Shown here one piece after another: positions 17,156-25,716 of a stretch of 64,000 bases of DNA. Positions within the stretch are counted from its first letter, which is position 1, and every line of letters starts with the position of its first letter. The stretch is from positions 1 through 64,000 of the forward strand of contig OMXE01000015.1 in assembly GCA_900314935.1 (NCBI GenBank), read 5' to 3'. A program made the translations under genes and the position numbers. The notes beneath the pieces are model-generated. The model saw nothing but the letters and a program-made list of their open reading frames with translations. It had not been told where the DNA came from and searched no databases. This DNA comes from an uncultured Prevotella sp. GTDB lineage: Bacteria; Bacteroidota; Bacteroidia; Bacteroidales; Bacteroidaceae.

Positions 17156-18682
17156 ATGATGAATAGTAATAAGAATCCTAAAAATGGGGATTTAAAAGAT
17201 ACCACTCCCCTCCCTCCCAGGGAGGGGCAGGGGAGAGGGTCTAACGCGTTTGTGCGCCAGGTGGCCGAACAGAAATATGAGTTTGGCTTTACCACCGATG
17301 TACATACGGAAATTATAGAGAAGGGGCTGAACGAGGATATCGTTCGGCTCATCTCAGCTAAGAAGGGGGAGCCTGAGTGGATGCTCGAGTTCCGCCTGAA
17401 GGCGTTCCGCTACTGGAAGGAGCAGACAGAGCCTACATGGGGACATGTGCATGTGCCGCCCATCGACTACCAAGAGATTAGCTATTATGCTGATCCCACT
17501 GCCAAGAAAGTCTCCGAAGCATCGTCGGGTAAGATAGACCCTGAGCTGGAGAAGACCTTCGACAAGCTGGGCATTCCCCTTGAGGAGCGACTGGCCCTGA
17601 GCGGTAATACGGCCGTAGATGCTATCATGGATTCCGTTTCCGTGAAGACCACCTTCAAGGAGAAGCTGCGCGAGAAGGGTATCATCTTCTGCTCCATCGG
17701 CGAGGCCATCAAGGAACATGGCGACCTGGTGCGGCAGTATCTCGGTACGGTGGTTCCCTATCGGGATAACTTCTATGCAGCCCTGAACAGTGCGGTGTTT
17801 AGCGACGGCTCGTTTGTGTATATCCCCAAGGGTGTGCGCTGCCCCATGGAGCTAAGCAGCTATTTCCGTATCAATGCAAGAAACACAGGACAGTTTGAGC
17901 GCACCCTGATCATTGCCGATGATGATTCGTACGTGAGCTACCTCGAGGGCTGTACGGCTCCGATGCGCGACGAGAACCAGTTGCATGCGGCCATCGTGGA
18001 GATCATCGTGAACGAACGTGCCGAGGTGAAATATTCCACCGTGCAGAACTGGTATCCGGGCGATGAGCATGGTAAGGGCGGTGTGCTGAACCTCGTGACC
18101 AAGCGTGGCGATCTGCGCGGAAATGATTCTAAGCTGTCGTGGACGCAGGTGGAGACGGGCTCGGCCATCACATGGAAATATCCTTCGTGTATCTTACGAG
18201 GCGACAACTCGCAGGCTGAGTTCTACAGCGTGGCGGTAACGAACAACTACCAGGAGGCCGATACGGGAACCAAGATGATTCATATCGGTAAGAACACCAA
18301 GAGTACCATCATCTCGAAGGGTATCTCCGCAGGGCATTCGCAGAACTCATACCGTGGCTTGGTGCGCGCTGCATCAACAGCCGACAATGCCCGTAACTAC
18401 TCCTCGTGCGACTCCCTGCTGCTGGGCTCCCAGTGTGGTGCTCACACCTTCCCCTATATGGATGTGAAGAACCCAACGGCCATCTTCGAACACGAGGCCA
18501 CCACCTCGAAGATCTCCGAAGACCAGCTGTTCTACTGTAATCAGCGTGGCATCCCCACCGAGCAGGCCGTCGGTCTTATCGTCAACGGTTATGCCAAGGA
18601 GGTGCTGAATAAACTGCCGATGGAGTTTGCCGTTGAGGCTCAGAAACTGCTCTCTGTCTCTCTCGAAGGCACAGTCGGATAA
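17156..18682 (+). CDS. sufB: Fe-S cluster scaffold subunit SufB
   Basis: Protein of 508 residues. The start is ATG 17156, after the infB stop; the longer frame overlaps infB. The N-terminus ([15 protein letters not shown]) runs into '[12 protein letters not shown]', which is the translated GC-rich palindrome at 17204-17242. The normal family sequence then starts at '[23 protein letters not shown]'. The rest is a canonical SufB beta-helix ('[15 protein letters not shown]', '[14 protein letters not shown]', '[25 protein letters not shown]'). SufB with SufC and SufD builds Fe-S clusters in the cytoplasm. The gene follows infB by 53 bases with no visible own promoter. Confidence 0.97.
   Translation: MMNSNKNPKNGDLKDTTPLPPREGQGRGSNAFVRQVAEQKYEFGFTTDVHTEIIEKGLNEDIVRLISAKKGEPEWMLEFRLKAFRYWKEQTEPTWGHVHVPPIDYQEISYYADPTAKKVSEASSGKIDPELEKTFDKLGIPLEERLALSGNTAVDAIMDSVSVKTTFKEKLREKGIIFCSIGEAIKEHGDLVRQYLGTVVPYRDNFYAALNSAVFSDGSFVYIPKGVRCPMELSSYFRINARNTGQFERTLIIADDDSYVSYLEGCTAPMRDENQLHAAIVEIIVNERAEVKYSTVQNWYPGDEHGKGGVLNLVTKRGDLRGNDSKLSWTQVETGSAITWKYPSCILRGDNSQAEFYSVAVTNNYQEADTGTKMIHIGKNTKSTIISKGISAGHSQNSYRGLVRAASTADNARNYSSCDSLLLGSQCGAHTFPYMDVKNPTAIFEHEATTSKISEDQLFYCNQRGIPTEQAVGLIVNGYAKEVLNKLPMEFAVEAQKLLSVSLEGTVG
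17204..17242 (-). repeat. GC-rich palindromic element, copy 3 of 9, in frame in sufB
   Basis: ACTCCCCTCCCTCCCAGGGA then GGGGCAGGGGAGAGGGTC. Inverted relative to copy 2 at 17108-17150; the sufB start codon lies between the two. Translated as [12 protein letters not shown]. Confidence 0.88.
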
Positions 18683-18685
18683 TAT

Positions 18686-18717
18686 AAAGTTCAAAGTTCA
18701 ATGTTCAAAGTTCAAAG
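18686..18717 (+). repeat. Period-7 tandem words (AAAGTTC) before sufC
   Basis: AAAGTTC-AAAGTTC-AATGTTC-AAAGTTC-AAAG fills almost all of the 40-base gap between the sufB stop and the sufC ATG, so it forms the sufC translation-initiation region. The same words occur, inverted to each other, at 26350-26572. Confidence 0.85.
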
Positions 18718-18722
18718 AATAT

Positions 18723-19496
18723 ATGCTTGAGGTTAGGAATTTGCACGCTAAGATCGGCGAGAAAGAGATATTGAAAGGTATTGACCTCGTGATCAATGAT
18801 GGTGAGACGCATGCCATCATGGGACCGAACGGTTCGGGCAAGAGTACGCTGAGTGCAGTGCTCGTAGGAAACCCGTTGTATGAGGTGACCGAAGGTGAGG
18901 CTTTCTTCAACGGGAAGAACCTGCTGGAGATGAAACCCGAGGACAGGGCGCACGAAGGACTCTTCCTGAGTTTCCAGTACCCCGTGGAGATTCCCGGTGT
19001 GTCGATGACCAATTTCATGCGTGCCGCCATCAACGAGAAACGTAAGTACCAGGGCTTGGAACCGATGAATGCGGCTGAGTTCCTGAAGCTGATGCGTGAG
19101 AAGCGCAAGATTGTGGAACTCGATTCCAAACTGACCAACAGAAGTGTGAACGAGGGTTTCAGCGGTGGTGAGAAGAAACGCAACGAAATCTTCCAGATGG
19201 CTATGCTGGAGCCGAAGCTCTCGATACTCGATGAAACGGATTCAGGTCTGGATGTCGATGCCATGCGTATTGTGGCCGAGGGCGTGAACAAGCTTCAGAC
19301 ACCCGAGACTTCCTGCATTGTCATCACCCACTACGACCGTCTGCTGGAGATGATTCTTCCGCAGTATGTTCATGTGTTGTACCAAGGTAAGATCGTGAAG
19401 ACAGGCGGTCCTGAGTTGGCCAAGGAGATACAGGAGCAAGGGTATGATTGGATAAAACGACCCACCCCAGTCCCCTCCCTCAATGGAGGGGAGTAA
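18723..19496 (+). CDS. sufC: Fe-S assembly ATPase SufC
   Basis: Protein of 257 residues, the ABC-type ATPase of the SufBCD scaffold. Start ATG 18723 gives the family N-terminus MLEVRNLHAKIGEKEILKG. Walker A is 'GPNGSGKST' (Lys40), the signature 'FSGGEKKRNEI', Walker B 'LSILDETDSGLD'. The normal C-terminus around 'QGYDWIK' is followed by 'RPTPVPSLNGGE', which is read from the GC-rich palindrome at 19459-19494 and contains the stop. It powers cluster assembly by ATP hydrolysis. Confidence 0.97.
   Translation: MLEVRNLHAKIGEKEILKGIDLVINDGETHAIMGPNGSGKSTLSAVLVGNPLYEVTEGEAFFNGKNLLEMKPEDRAHEGLFLSFQYPVEIPGVSMTNFMRAAINEKRKYQGLEPMNAAEFLKLMREKRKIVELDSKLTNRSVNEGFSGGEKKRNEIFQMAMLEPKLSILDETDSGLDVDAMRIVAEGVNKLQTPETSCIVITHYDRLLEMILPQYVHVLYQGKIVKTGGPELAKEIQEQGYDWIKRPTPVPSLNGGE
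19459..19494 (+). repeat. GC-rich palindromic element, copy 4 of 9, supplies the sufC C-terminus
   Basis: GACCCACCCCAGTCCCCTCC, loop, GGAGGGGAGTAA. The TAA just after the palindrome ends sufC. It forms an inverted pair with copy 5, and the sufD start lies between them, just as the sufB start lies between copies 2 and 3. Confidence 0.88.
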
Positions 19497-19524
19497 TTAC
19501 CTAACAGATAAAGTAACGAGAATT

Positions 19525-20925
19525 ATGACGGAGAAGAAAACAGCAACGGTATCTACTCCCCTCCCTCTGAGGGAGGGGGAGGGGGTGGGTCTTCCTCTAC
19601 TCTATGAGCAGTCTCGCGAGCTGATTTGCAGGCACAGCAGTGCCGTGATGAATGCCGTGCGCGAGGAGGCCTTCCGGGAGTTCTCTGCCAGCGGCTTCCC
19701 TACCCGAAAGGTGGAGCGCTATAAATATACCGACATCAACGAGCTCTTCGCACCCGACTACGGACTGAACCTCAATCGGTTCGACATACCCGTCAACCCC
19801 TACGATGCCTTCCGCTGCGACGTGCCTAACCTGAGTACCTCGTTGTATTTCGTGGTGAACGATATGTTCTATACCAAGGCCCTGCCTAAGAGTCATCTGC
19901 CCGAAGGAGTTATCATCGGCTCCTTGAAGGACTTTGCCACCACCACGTATTACCATCAGCTGGCTTCCAAGGATCATGATGCGGTGACGAATCTGAATAC
20001 CATGTTGGCACAGGACGGACTGTATGTCTATGTGCCCAAAGGCGTGGTGGTTGAACGGGCCATACAGGTCATCAACATCCTGAAATCCCCCAACACTCCA
20101 CACTCCACACTCCACACTCCACACTTCATGGTAAACCGTCGTGTACTGATTGTCTTGGAGGAAGGTGCTGAGCTGAAGATGCTCTTCTGCGACCATACTG
20201 CCGACGACTGCCACTTCCTGGCTACGCAGGTCATCGAGGCCTATGTGGGTGAGAACGCATCGTTGGATCTCTACTGCATGGAGGAGACGCACGCCAAGAA
20301 CGTGCGCTTGAGTAATGTATATATCGACCAGCAGGCCAACAGTCGGGTCAACCACAATGTCATCACCCTGCACAACGGCATCACCCGAAACAAGCTCGAC
20401 CTCACCTTCTCTGGCGAGGGGGCTGAATGTGACTGCTACGGTTGCGTGATTGCGGATAAGAACCAGCATGTGGATAACAACACGTTGATCACGCATAAGG
20501 TTCCCCATTGCACCTCGAATGAACTCTATAAATATGTGCTCGACGGACAGGCCACGGGTGCCTTTGCCGGCAAGGTGCTGGTGGAGCAGGGGGCGCAGAA
20601 GACCAGCTCGCAGATGACCAACCAGAACCTCACGGCCACGAAGGAGGCACGGATGTACACGCAGCCCATGCTCGAGATCTATGCCGATGATGTGAAGTGC
20701 GCCCATGGCTCAACGGTGGGACAGCTCAACGATGCGGCCCTGTTCTATATGCGTCAGCGCGGCATTCCCCTCGAGGAAGCCCGTCTGCTGTTGCAGAACG
20801 CATTCATCAACGAGGTGATTGACAAGATGAAACTCGAACCCCTGCGCGACCGCCTGCACTACCTCGTCGAAAAACGGTTCCGCGGAGAACTCAGCAAGTG
20901 CGAAGGGTGCAAGCTGTGCAAGTAA
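19525..20925 (+). CDS. sufD: Fe-S assembly protein SufD
   Basis: Protein of 466 residues from ATG 19525 (MTEKKTATV); a frame from 19483 would overlap sufC. Two low-complexity pieces look inserted: 'TPLPLREGEGVG' (GC-rich palindrome 19555-19593) before the family start 'LYEQSRELICRHSSAVMNAVREEAFREF', and 'PNTPHSTLHTPHF' (period-7 CACTCCA words, 20094-20127) between 'INILKS' and 'MVNRRVLIVLEEGAELKMLFCDH'. The rest is a standard SufD beta-helix with the conserved 'DDVKCAHGSTVGQLNDAALFYMRQRGI'. It pairs with SufB in the scaffold complex. Confidence 0.96.
   Translation: MTEKKTATVSTPLPLREGEGVGLPLLYEQSRELICRHSSAVMNAVREEAFREFSASGFPTRKVERYKYTDINELFAPDYGLNLNRFDIPVNPYDAFRCDVPNLSTSLYFVVNDMFYTKALPKSHLPEGVIIGSLKDFATTTYYHQLASKDHDAVTNLNTMLAQDGLYVYVPKGVVVERAIQVINILKSPNTPHSTLHTPHFMVNRRVLIVLEEGAELKMLFCDHTADDCHFLATQVIEAYVGENASLDLYCMEETHAKNVRLSNVYIDQQANSRVNHNVITLHNGITRNKLDLTFSGEGAECDCYGCVIADKNQHVDNNTLITHKVPHCTSNELYKYVLDGQATGAFAGKVLVEQGAQKTSSQMTNQNLTATKEARMYTQPMLEIYADDVKCAHGSTVGQLNDAALFYMRQRGIPLEEARLLLQNAFINEVIDKMKLEPLRDRLHYLVEKRFRGELSKCEGCKLCK
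19555..19593 (-). repeat. GC-rich palindromic element, copy 5 of 9, in frame in sufD
   Basis: ACTCCCCTCCCTCTGAGGGA then GGGGGAGGGGGTGGGTC, the inverse of copy 4. Translated TPLPLREGEGVG, in the same orientation and reading frame as in sufB. Confidence 0.88.
20094..20127 (+). repeat. Period-7 words (CACTCCA) in frame in sufD
   Basis: Four to five consecutive copies of CACTCCA encode NTPHSTLHTPHF. The same word, or its complement TGGAGTG, forms the arms of the elements at 46660-46775 and 52073-52195 and lies inside the second M6 protease. Confidence 0.88.
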
Positions 20926-20991
20926 CGTTCAAATTGTGATTTTGACAATAGATTTTGTGATTTTGAGAATCGGTATTCCGAGATATTTCTC

Positions 20992-20999
20992 TATATTTG
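20992..20999 (+). promoter_or_regulatory. Probable -7 element for the secreted protein pair
   Basis: TATATTTGC. The nearest TTTG is 26 bases upstream, too far for the usual spacing, so only the -7 element is supported. TTGTGATTTTGA occurs twice just before it with a 21-base period (20934 and 20955). Confidence 0.45.
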
Positions 21000-21029
21000 C
21001 AACATATTACTAACCAAAACATTTAAGAT

Positions 21030-21377
21030 ATGAAGAAATTTCTACTGATTACCATGTTCTTCTTCTCGGCTGCATCGATGATGGCCGATGGTGAACAGAA
21101 GATTGATGCTTCGAAGGTTTCCAAGATTACTTTCAAGGGCGATGATGTGATCATTACATTCAATGATGGAACATCAACAAAGACACTCGACATGTCGGTG
21201 GTCACACTCGACTTCACAAATGCTACGGGTATAGACGACCGTATCAAGCTTTCTGAGCAGAGTGGTTTGGAGGGCAAGCCAGTATACGACCTCAGCGGTA
21301 AGCTGCTGGGCAATAGTGCGGCCTCACTCAAAGCGGGAGTCTATATCATTGATAAGAAGAAGGTAGTTGTCAAATAA
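21030..21377 (+). CDS. Small secreted protein with Prevotella-type C-terminal tail
   Basis: Protein of 115 residues. Signal peptide MKKFLLITMFFFSAASMMA, then 'QKIDASKVSKITFKGDDVIITFNDGTSTKTLDMSVVTLDF', a short beta-rich unit, and the tail 'PVYDLSGKLLGNSAASLKAGVYIIDKKKVVVK'. The same kind of ending (Y.(L/I)xGr... KG(I/V)YIxxGKKVV) is on the M6 proteases and the 1277-residue protein here; it resembles type A sorting tails of the type IX secretion system, but whether this organism uses that system cannot be told from the window. Function unknown. First gene of a pair with the next, 13 bases apart. Confidence 0.8.
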   Translation: MKKFLLITMFFFSAASMMADGEQKIDASKVSKITFKGDDVIITFNDGTSTKTLDMSVVTLDFTNATGIDDRIKLSEQSGLEGKPVYDLSGKLLGNSAASLKAGVYIIDKKKVVVK

Positions 21378-21390
21378 GAAGGAGGGAACG

Positions 21391-23565
21391 ATGATGAAAC
21401 ATCTGTATATTTCAGCGTTGCTGCTCATCGTGTCTGTTTGTGCTTCGGCTCAAACTGGTGCCAATGCAGTGAAAAGGGACGGAAACCAGAACCAAGTAAT
21501 CCTTAGTCTGACTAACGGCGAAGTGAAATACTACAACACTTCTGATCTACAGAGTATCGACTTCAAAAGCGGGGAGGTTACCTTCAAGCATCATGCGGGT
21601 AATGATACTTACAAGAGCATGATTTCCGGCATGCGCTTCCTGAAGTCAGAGAAGATAACACCCATGTCCGAGGATGAACTCAGTAACCTTATGGGTGATT
21701 TGGTGGCAAGAATGCTTGCGCTTGCCTATAACCCCCAAAGCAGTGTCAATGATATAGACCGTATCGACTATCTGCTCGAAACGCTCAGCCGACAGCAGGC
21801 CGCAGAAGCAGAAACCCGTGGTGTTTGGTCGCAGGCAAAGTCGATTGTGGATTTCGGCTTAGTGCTGAGAGATGCCAATAAGCTTCACCGTTGCACAGTG
21901 ATCGGTGCAATGTCGAAATTTGGTATTAAGAGTAAGAACGACCGTCAGCGCATCTGGCGAGACATCATGGATGCCGATGTGCTGCCCTTTGAGTACCGCA
22001 CCTCTTGCGACCAGTTCTGGAAGTCATACTCTATGGGTGAGCTCGATTTTTACGCCAAGGAAATCTACAAAGCCATCATGGACCATGCTGTCCAGTCAGC
22101 AGCTTCACCCACGGAAAAACTGGCTGCCGAGATGGCCGCCAATGGCATGCGCCATATAGACTTGACACTCGCCGTTGCTCCACAACTCATTGAGGCTGGT
22201 GCCAATATCGTCTTCGCATTTGGCGGTGACTTGATTGAAACGTCCAAGCTGGCATACGACTTTGTTAAGACAAACGAAGGGGTGATATTTGAGTTGGTGG
22301 AAGGAAATCTTACTGCCGAAACCTTCATTGATGCCTGTAACAATAACCTGAAACTGCTTGCAAAAGGACTTAAAGAAATAATTCCCGATGGGGGCGACCT
22401 CGCTGAAATGTTGGCAGATGCTACGGCAGAGCAGGTGAAACAGCTGAATCAGGAGATCAACGATGCCATCACCATGGCAGGCAATAGTAGTCTCACTCAG
22501 AGCGATGTGGCCTTCTTTGTGGATCGCATGAGAGACATTCTTAAAATAGACTGGAGCCCCGGATTCCTGGATAAGGACTATGAAAGCAAGGACAAGTCGT
22601 ATTTCCATATCACCTCCGCCGAGAACAAGACATACACGTTCCATTACTATGATGCCGATGGCGAACTGATGTGGGGTGGCAGATGCTCGGTTGATCCCAG
22701 TTATATCTTTGTGCAGGTAAGTGTGCTGGATGAGAAATGTGACCTGTTACGCAACCCCAAGAACGTGGGTGATATCGTTGCTATTCCATACGTTGAGGGA
22801 TATCAGAGCGTCTCTCTTGGCTCATCTACTGCAGGTGATGTAAAATTCAAGGCGTTCAGTCAGAAGGAAGTGAATGTTGAAGATCAGGTGGTGTTCCATG
22901 ATGAGAACCAGGGATACACCAGTTATTTCAACTCCGGGTATCAGGTGTACTTCACAGATTATAGCGAGGGACATTACTTGGAGATAACCCAGTATTTGGG
23001 GAATAATACAACCGAAACCATATTCCGGGCATACTACACGGCCAGCGAAAACAACGATTTGGGTCTTACCATCATCAGCTTCAAGAAAACCCTCAGAAAC
23101 GGCGAAAGCACCATCTTCGCCAACGAAAACTGGAAGGAAGGCGACATGATCTTGGGCAGTTACTACAAACCCGAAGACGGTATTTCCATCAACATCGGTA
23201 GTCATGAGTTTGTGCTTAACAAGGAAGTGAGTATCAAGGCGGTATGGACGTCTGTTGACGGTGCGGCCGAGTTTGATCTCTATTGGGGTAGATACAGGTG
23301 TAATGGTAATTTGTACCTCACACTCAGAGCATCGGTGAATCAGTTTGAAAAGACCATCAAGTTCACTGTCCACTATGCGTATGATACGACGCAGGAAAAA
23401 GCAGAATCTTGTAAGATTAAGGTGCCTGGACAAGGTGAGATTACGGTCGACTGCAAGGATTACACCGTTCCATTCAAACTAGAGAAGAAGAAAGATGGTA
23501 TTGAATATCTCACCTTCACACTCTTCGGCTGCGAGTTCGTGCTGAAAAAGACGGCCGACAAATGA
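21391..23565 (+). CDS. Large secreted protein of unknown function
   Basis: Protein of 724 residues. The start is ATG 21391, preceded by AAGGAGGG (21379-21386), one of the few Shine-Dalgarno-like sites in the window. The signal peptide (MMKHLYISALLLIVSVCASAQ) is followed by a segment like the neighbouring small protein ('VILSLTNGEVKYYNTSDLQSIDFKSGEVTF'), a helical middle (about 90-390) and a beta-rich C-terminal half. I recognise no catalytic motif. It is co-transcribed with the 115-residue gene and ends in a strong terminator. The pair separates sufD from sufS and looks like a genus-specific insertion into the suf cluster. Confidence 0.8.
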   Translation: MMKHLYISALLLIVSVCASAQTGANAVKRDGNQNQVILSLTNGEVKYYNTSDLQSIDFKSGEVTFKHHAGNDTYKSMISGMRFLKSEKITPMSEDELSNLMGDLVARMLALAYNPQSSVNDIDRIDYLLETLSRQQAAEAETRGVWSQAKSIVDFGLVLRDANKLHRCTVIGAMSKFGIKSKNDRQRIWRDIMDADVLPFEYRTSCDQFWKSYSMGELDFYAKEIYKAIMDHAVQSAASPTEKLAAEMAANGMRHIDLTLAVAPQLIEAGANIVFAFGGDLIETSKLAYDFVKTNEGVIFELVEGNLTAETFIDACNNNLKLLAKGLKEIIPDGGDLAEMLADATAEQVKQLNQEINDAITMAGNSSLTQSDVAFFVDRMRDILKIDWSPGFLDKDYESKDKSYFHITSAENKTYTFHYYDADGELMWGGRCSVDPSYIFVQVSVLDEKCDLLRNPKNVGDIVAIPYVEGYQSVSLGSSTAGDVKFKAFSQKEVNVEDQVVFHDENQGYTSYFNSGYQVYFTDYSEGHYLEITQYLGNNTTETIFRAYYTASENNDLGLTIISFKKTLRNGESTIFANENWKEGDMILGSYYKPEDGISINIGSHEFVLNKEVSIKAVWTSVDGAAEFDLYWGRYRCNGNLYLTLRASVNQFEKTIKFTVHYAYDTTQEKAESCKIKVPGQGEITVDCKDYTVPFKLEKKKDGIEYLTFTLFGCEFVLKKTADK

Positions 23566-23571
23566 TGTAAG

Positions 23572-23607
23572 AAAAGTCCTGCCCAACATATCGGTGGGAC
23601 TTTTTTT
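23572..23607 (+). terminator. Terminator after the secreted protein pair
   Basis: AAAAGTCC and GGGACTTTT pair around a CCCA/TGGG inner stem and are followed by a run of seven T. Confidence 0.8.
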
Positions 23608-23616
23608 CGTATATCG

Positions 23617-23648
23617 GTTGCCCAAGTCGCAGAAAAGTAGTACTTTTG
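23617..23648 (+). promoter_or_regulatory. Promoter of sufS
   Basis: GTTG (23617-23620, one mismatch to TTTG), a 20-base spacer and TACTTTTGC (23641-23649). The leader of about 210 bases is made entirely of repeats. Confidence 0.7.
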
Positions 23649-23659
23649 CACCAAAGAAT

Positions 23660-23872
23660 ATTTAAAGAAGCAAGAGGTGAGAGGCAAGAAGCAAGAGAAA
23701 TGATATAGAGATGCAGTATCTCAGTTCTATTCTCCTTAACTTCGTTGACTTTTGTCGCGACTCGGCCAAATTGATGCCAGCATCTTTGGCTCTCGCTGCT
23801 CCAAAAGTTCCTCCTTCCTCCTTCCTCCTTCCTCGAAATAATATAATGTTTAATCTTTAATGTTTAATGTTA
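23660..23872 (+). repeat. Composite repeat element, left copy (inverse of 25405-25580)
   Basis: In order: period-7 words GAAGCAA/GAGGTGA/GAGGCAA (23667-23696); hairpin core TGATATAGAGATGCAGTATC continuing TCAGTTCTATTCTC (23701-23734); CTTAACTTCGTTGACTTTT (23736-23754); unrelated filler; CTCCTTC words ending CTCGAA (about 23811-23837); TTTAATG words (23847-23869). The copy at 25405-25580 has the same blocks in reverse order and complement, except that its core keeps the same orientation. The sufS ATG is formed by the last TTTAATG. Confidence 0.85.
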
Positions 23873-25102
23873 GAAAGGCGTAAAGACTTCCCCATTCTCT
23901 CACGGGAGGTGTACGGTAAGCCGCTGGTATATCTGGATAATGCGGCCACCACGCAGAAACCGCTCTGCGTGCTCGACGCTATGCGCGATGAGTATCTCAA
24001 CGTGAATGCGAATGTGCACCGTGGTGTGCACTACCTCTCTCAGCAGGCCACCGACCTCCATGAGGCGGCGCGCGAGAAGGTGCGCCAGTTTATCCATGCG
24101 CGTAAGACCGAGGAGATTGTCTTTACACGCGGCACCACCGAGGCCATCAACCTCGTGGCCAGCGCGTTCTGCGAGTCGCAGATGCAGGCAGGCGATGAGG
24201 TGCTGGTCACTGAGATGGAGCACCACTCCAATATCGTGCCCTGGCAGCTGCAGGCCATGAAACGTGGCATCATCGTCAAGCACCTCCCCATCACCGACGA
24301 CGGCCGTCTCGTAAATTGCGATGAAATCGCAACTTACATGACGGAAAGAACGAAGTTCGTCAGCTTGGCTCATGTCAGCAACGTCCTCGGCACGGTGAAC
24401 CCCGTCAAGGAGATCATTCGCATGGCCCATGAACATGGTATTCCTGTGTTGGTTGATGGTGCGCAGAGTGCTCCACACATGATGATTGATGTACAGGATC
24501 TGGATTGTGATTTCTTCGCCTTCAGCGGTCATAAGATGTACGGTCCTACGGGCATCGGTGTCCTCTATGGTAAGGAAGAATGGCTCGAGAAACTGCCGCC
24601 GTATCAGGGTGGGGGAGAGATGATTGATAAGGTGACGTGGGAGAAGACCACCTTTGAACGACTGCCGTTTAAGTTCGAGGCAGGAACGCCCGACTTCGTG
24701 GCCACCCACGGTCTGGCCACCGCCATCGACTACATCCAATCCATCGGCTTCGATGCCATCCAGCAACACGAGCAGGAGCTCACCCGCTACTGCATGCAAC
24801 AGCTCCAAACCATTGATGGCATAAAAATATACGGACCCCAATTCTCACCTCTCACCTCTCACCTCTCACCTCTCAAAGACGCCGTTGTTTCCTTCAACCT
24901 CGGCACCATCCACCACCTCGACGTCGGCACCCTGCTCGACCGTCTCGGCATAGCCGTCCGCACCGGTCATCACTGTGCGCAGCCCCTGATGGACCGTCTC
25001 GGCATCTCCGGAACCGTCCGCGCCTCCTTCGCCCTGTACAACACGAAGGAAGAGGTCGATGCCTTGGTAGCAGGCCTCGACCGCGTCAGGAAGATGTTCT
25101 GA
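23867..25102 (+). CDS. sufS: Cysteine desulfurase SufS
   Basis: Protein of 411 residues, a PLP enzyme of the NifS/CsdA class that takes sulfur from cysteine for the SufBCD scaffold. Family start 'FPILSREVYGKPLVYLDNAATTQKP'; the PLP lysine is Lys223 in 'FSGHKMYGPTG'; the catalytic cysteine is Cys370 in 'RTGHHCAQPLMDRLG'. Between 'KIYGPQ' and 'KDAVVSFNLGTIHHLD' the stretch 'FSPLTSHLSPL' is read from period-7 CACCTCT words (24845-24876), an apparent in-frame expansion in a surface loop. The start codon lies inside TTTAATG repeats. Own promoter at 23617; about 2.9 kb from sufD. Confidence 0.96.
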   Translation: MLERRKDFPILSREVYGKPLVYLDNAATTQKPLCVLDAMRDEYLNVNANVHRGVHYLSQQATDLHEAAREKVRQFIHARKTEEIVFTRGTTEAINLVASAFCESQMQAGDEVLVTEMEHHSNIVPWQLQAMKRGIIVKHLPITDDGRLVNCDEIATYMTERTKFVSLAHVSNVLGTVNPVKEIIRMAHEHGIPVLVDGAQSAPHMMIDVQDLDCDFFAFSGHKMYGPTGIGVLYGKEEWLEKLPPYQGGGEMIDKVTWEKTTFERLPFKFEAGTPDFVATHGLATAIDYIQSIGFDAIQQHEQELTRYCMQQLQTIDGIKIYGPQFSPLTSHLSPLKDAVVSFNLGTIHHLDVGTLLDRLGIAVRTGHHCAQPLMDRLGISGTVRASFALYNTKEEVDALVAGLDRVRKMF

Positions 25103-25110
25103 GAGCATCA

Positions 25111-25395
25111 TCACGCCAGCAGTCTGCGACATTTCTTCACAGCCACCACCAGCCACAGCAGTGCCACGGCACGCAGTGTAAAGGCGTAGCCCACGGGCAT
25201 CACTCCTAAGAAGAACGCCACCTGCGCCTCAATCAACGCCCATGTCTGGTGCATGTTCAAATCGCGCTCCAGCACCTGGGCGTAATACGTACGTAAAAGG
25301 TTCACCGGTCTGTTCACACTCTCAGCAACCTTACTCATCATCTCTGCTACGAAGCGCCCACCACGTGAGCAGCTCAACACCATCTCCTTATTCAT
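25111..25395 (-). CDS. Small conserved membrane-associated protein
   Basis: Protein of 94 residues beginning MNKEMVLSCSRGGRFVAEMM, followed by an amphipathic helix ('KVAESVNRPVNLLRTYYAQVLERDLNMHQTWALIEAQVAFFLG') and a hydrophobic C-terminal segment ('FTLRAVALLWLVVAVKKCRRLL'). Composition, clean signal-like charge pattern and convergent placement nine bases from sufS suggest a real gene; I recall similar small hypothetical proteins in Bacteroidales but cannot give a role. A possible -7 element TAATTTTGC (25625-25633, minus) lies beyond the repeat element that would make up its leader. Confidence 0.65.
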   Translation of the reverse strand: MNKEMVLSCSRGGRFVAEMMSKVAESVNRPVNLLRTYYAQVLERDLNMHQTWALIEAQVAFFLGVMPVGYAFTLRAVALLWLVVAVKKCRRLLA

Positions 25396-25404
25396 ATGTT
25401 GTTT

Positions 25405-25580
25405 TTTGATTAAACATTAAACATTAAACATTAAACGTCGTACATTAAACATTAAACATTAAATTTTTTCGAGGAAGGAGGAAAAAGTCAACGAAGTTAA
25501 GGAGAAATGATATAGAGATGCAGTATCTCAGTTCTATTCTCTTGCTTCTTGTCTCTTGCTTCTTGCTTCTTAATTATATG
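25405..25580 (-). repeat. Composite repeat element, right copy
   Basis: CATTAAA words (about 25410-25465, interrupted once by CGTCGTA), CGAGGAAGGAGGAA, AAAAGTCAACGAAGTTAAGG (25482-25501), hairpin core TGATATAGAGATGCAGTATC continuing TCAGTTCTATTCTC (25508-25541), then CTTGCTT words to 25580. Inverse block order of 23660-23872. Together the copies bracket sufS and the small membrane-protein gene. Confidence 0.85.
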
Positions 25581-25683
25581 TTCTTATGTTATTATGTCTA
25601 AAAACCTGTTCTTTTGTCTTCGCTGCAAAATTACCACCCCTTTGTGCACAATAAGTTCACAAATTCCCCGTTTTTCTATAAAA

Positions 25684-25716
25684 ATCTTTAATGTTTAATG
25701 TTTAATCTTTAATGTT
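25684..25716 (+). repeat. Period-7 words (TTTAATG) at the rnhB start
   Basis: CTTTAATG-TTTAATG-TTTAATC-TTTAATG-TTAAAA; the final ATG is the start codon of rnhB. Confidence 0.85.

Noticed and set aside
23660..25580. Composite transposon around sufS
   Set aside because: The bracketing repeats contain no transposase gene, and the cargo is a core gene in a normal suf neighbourhood.
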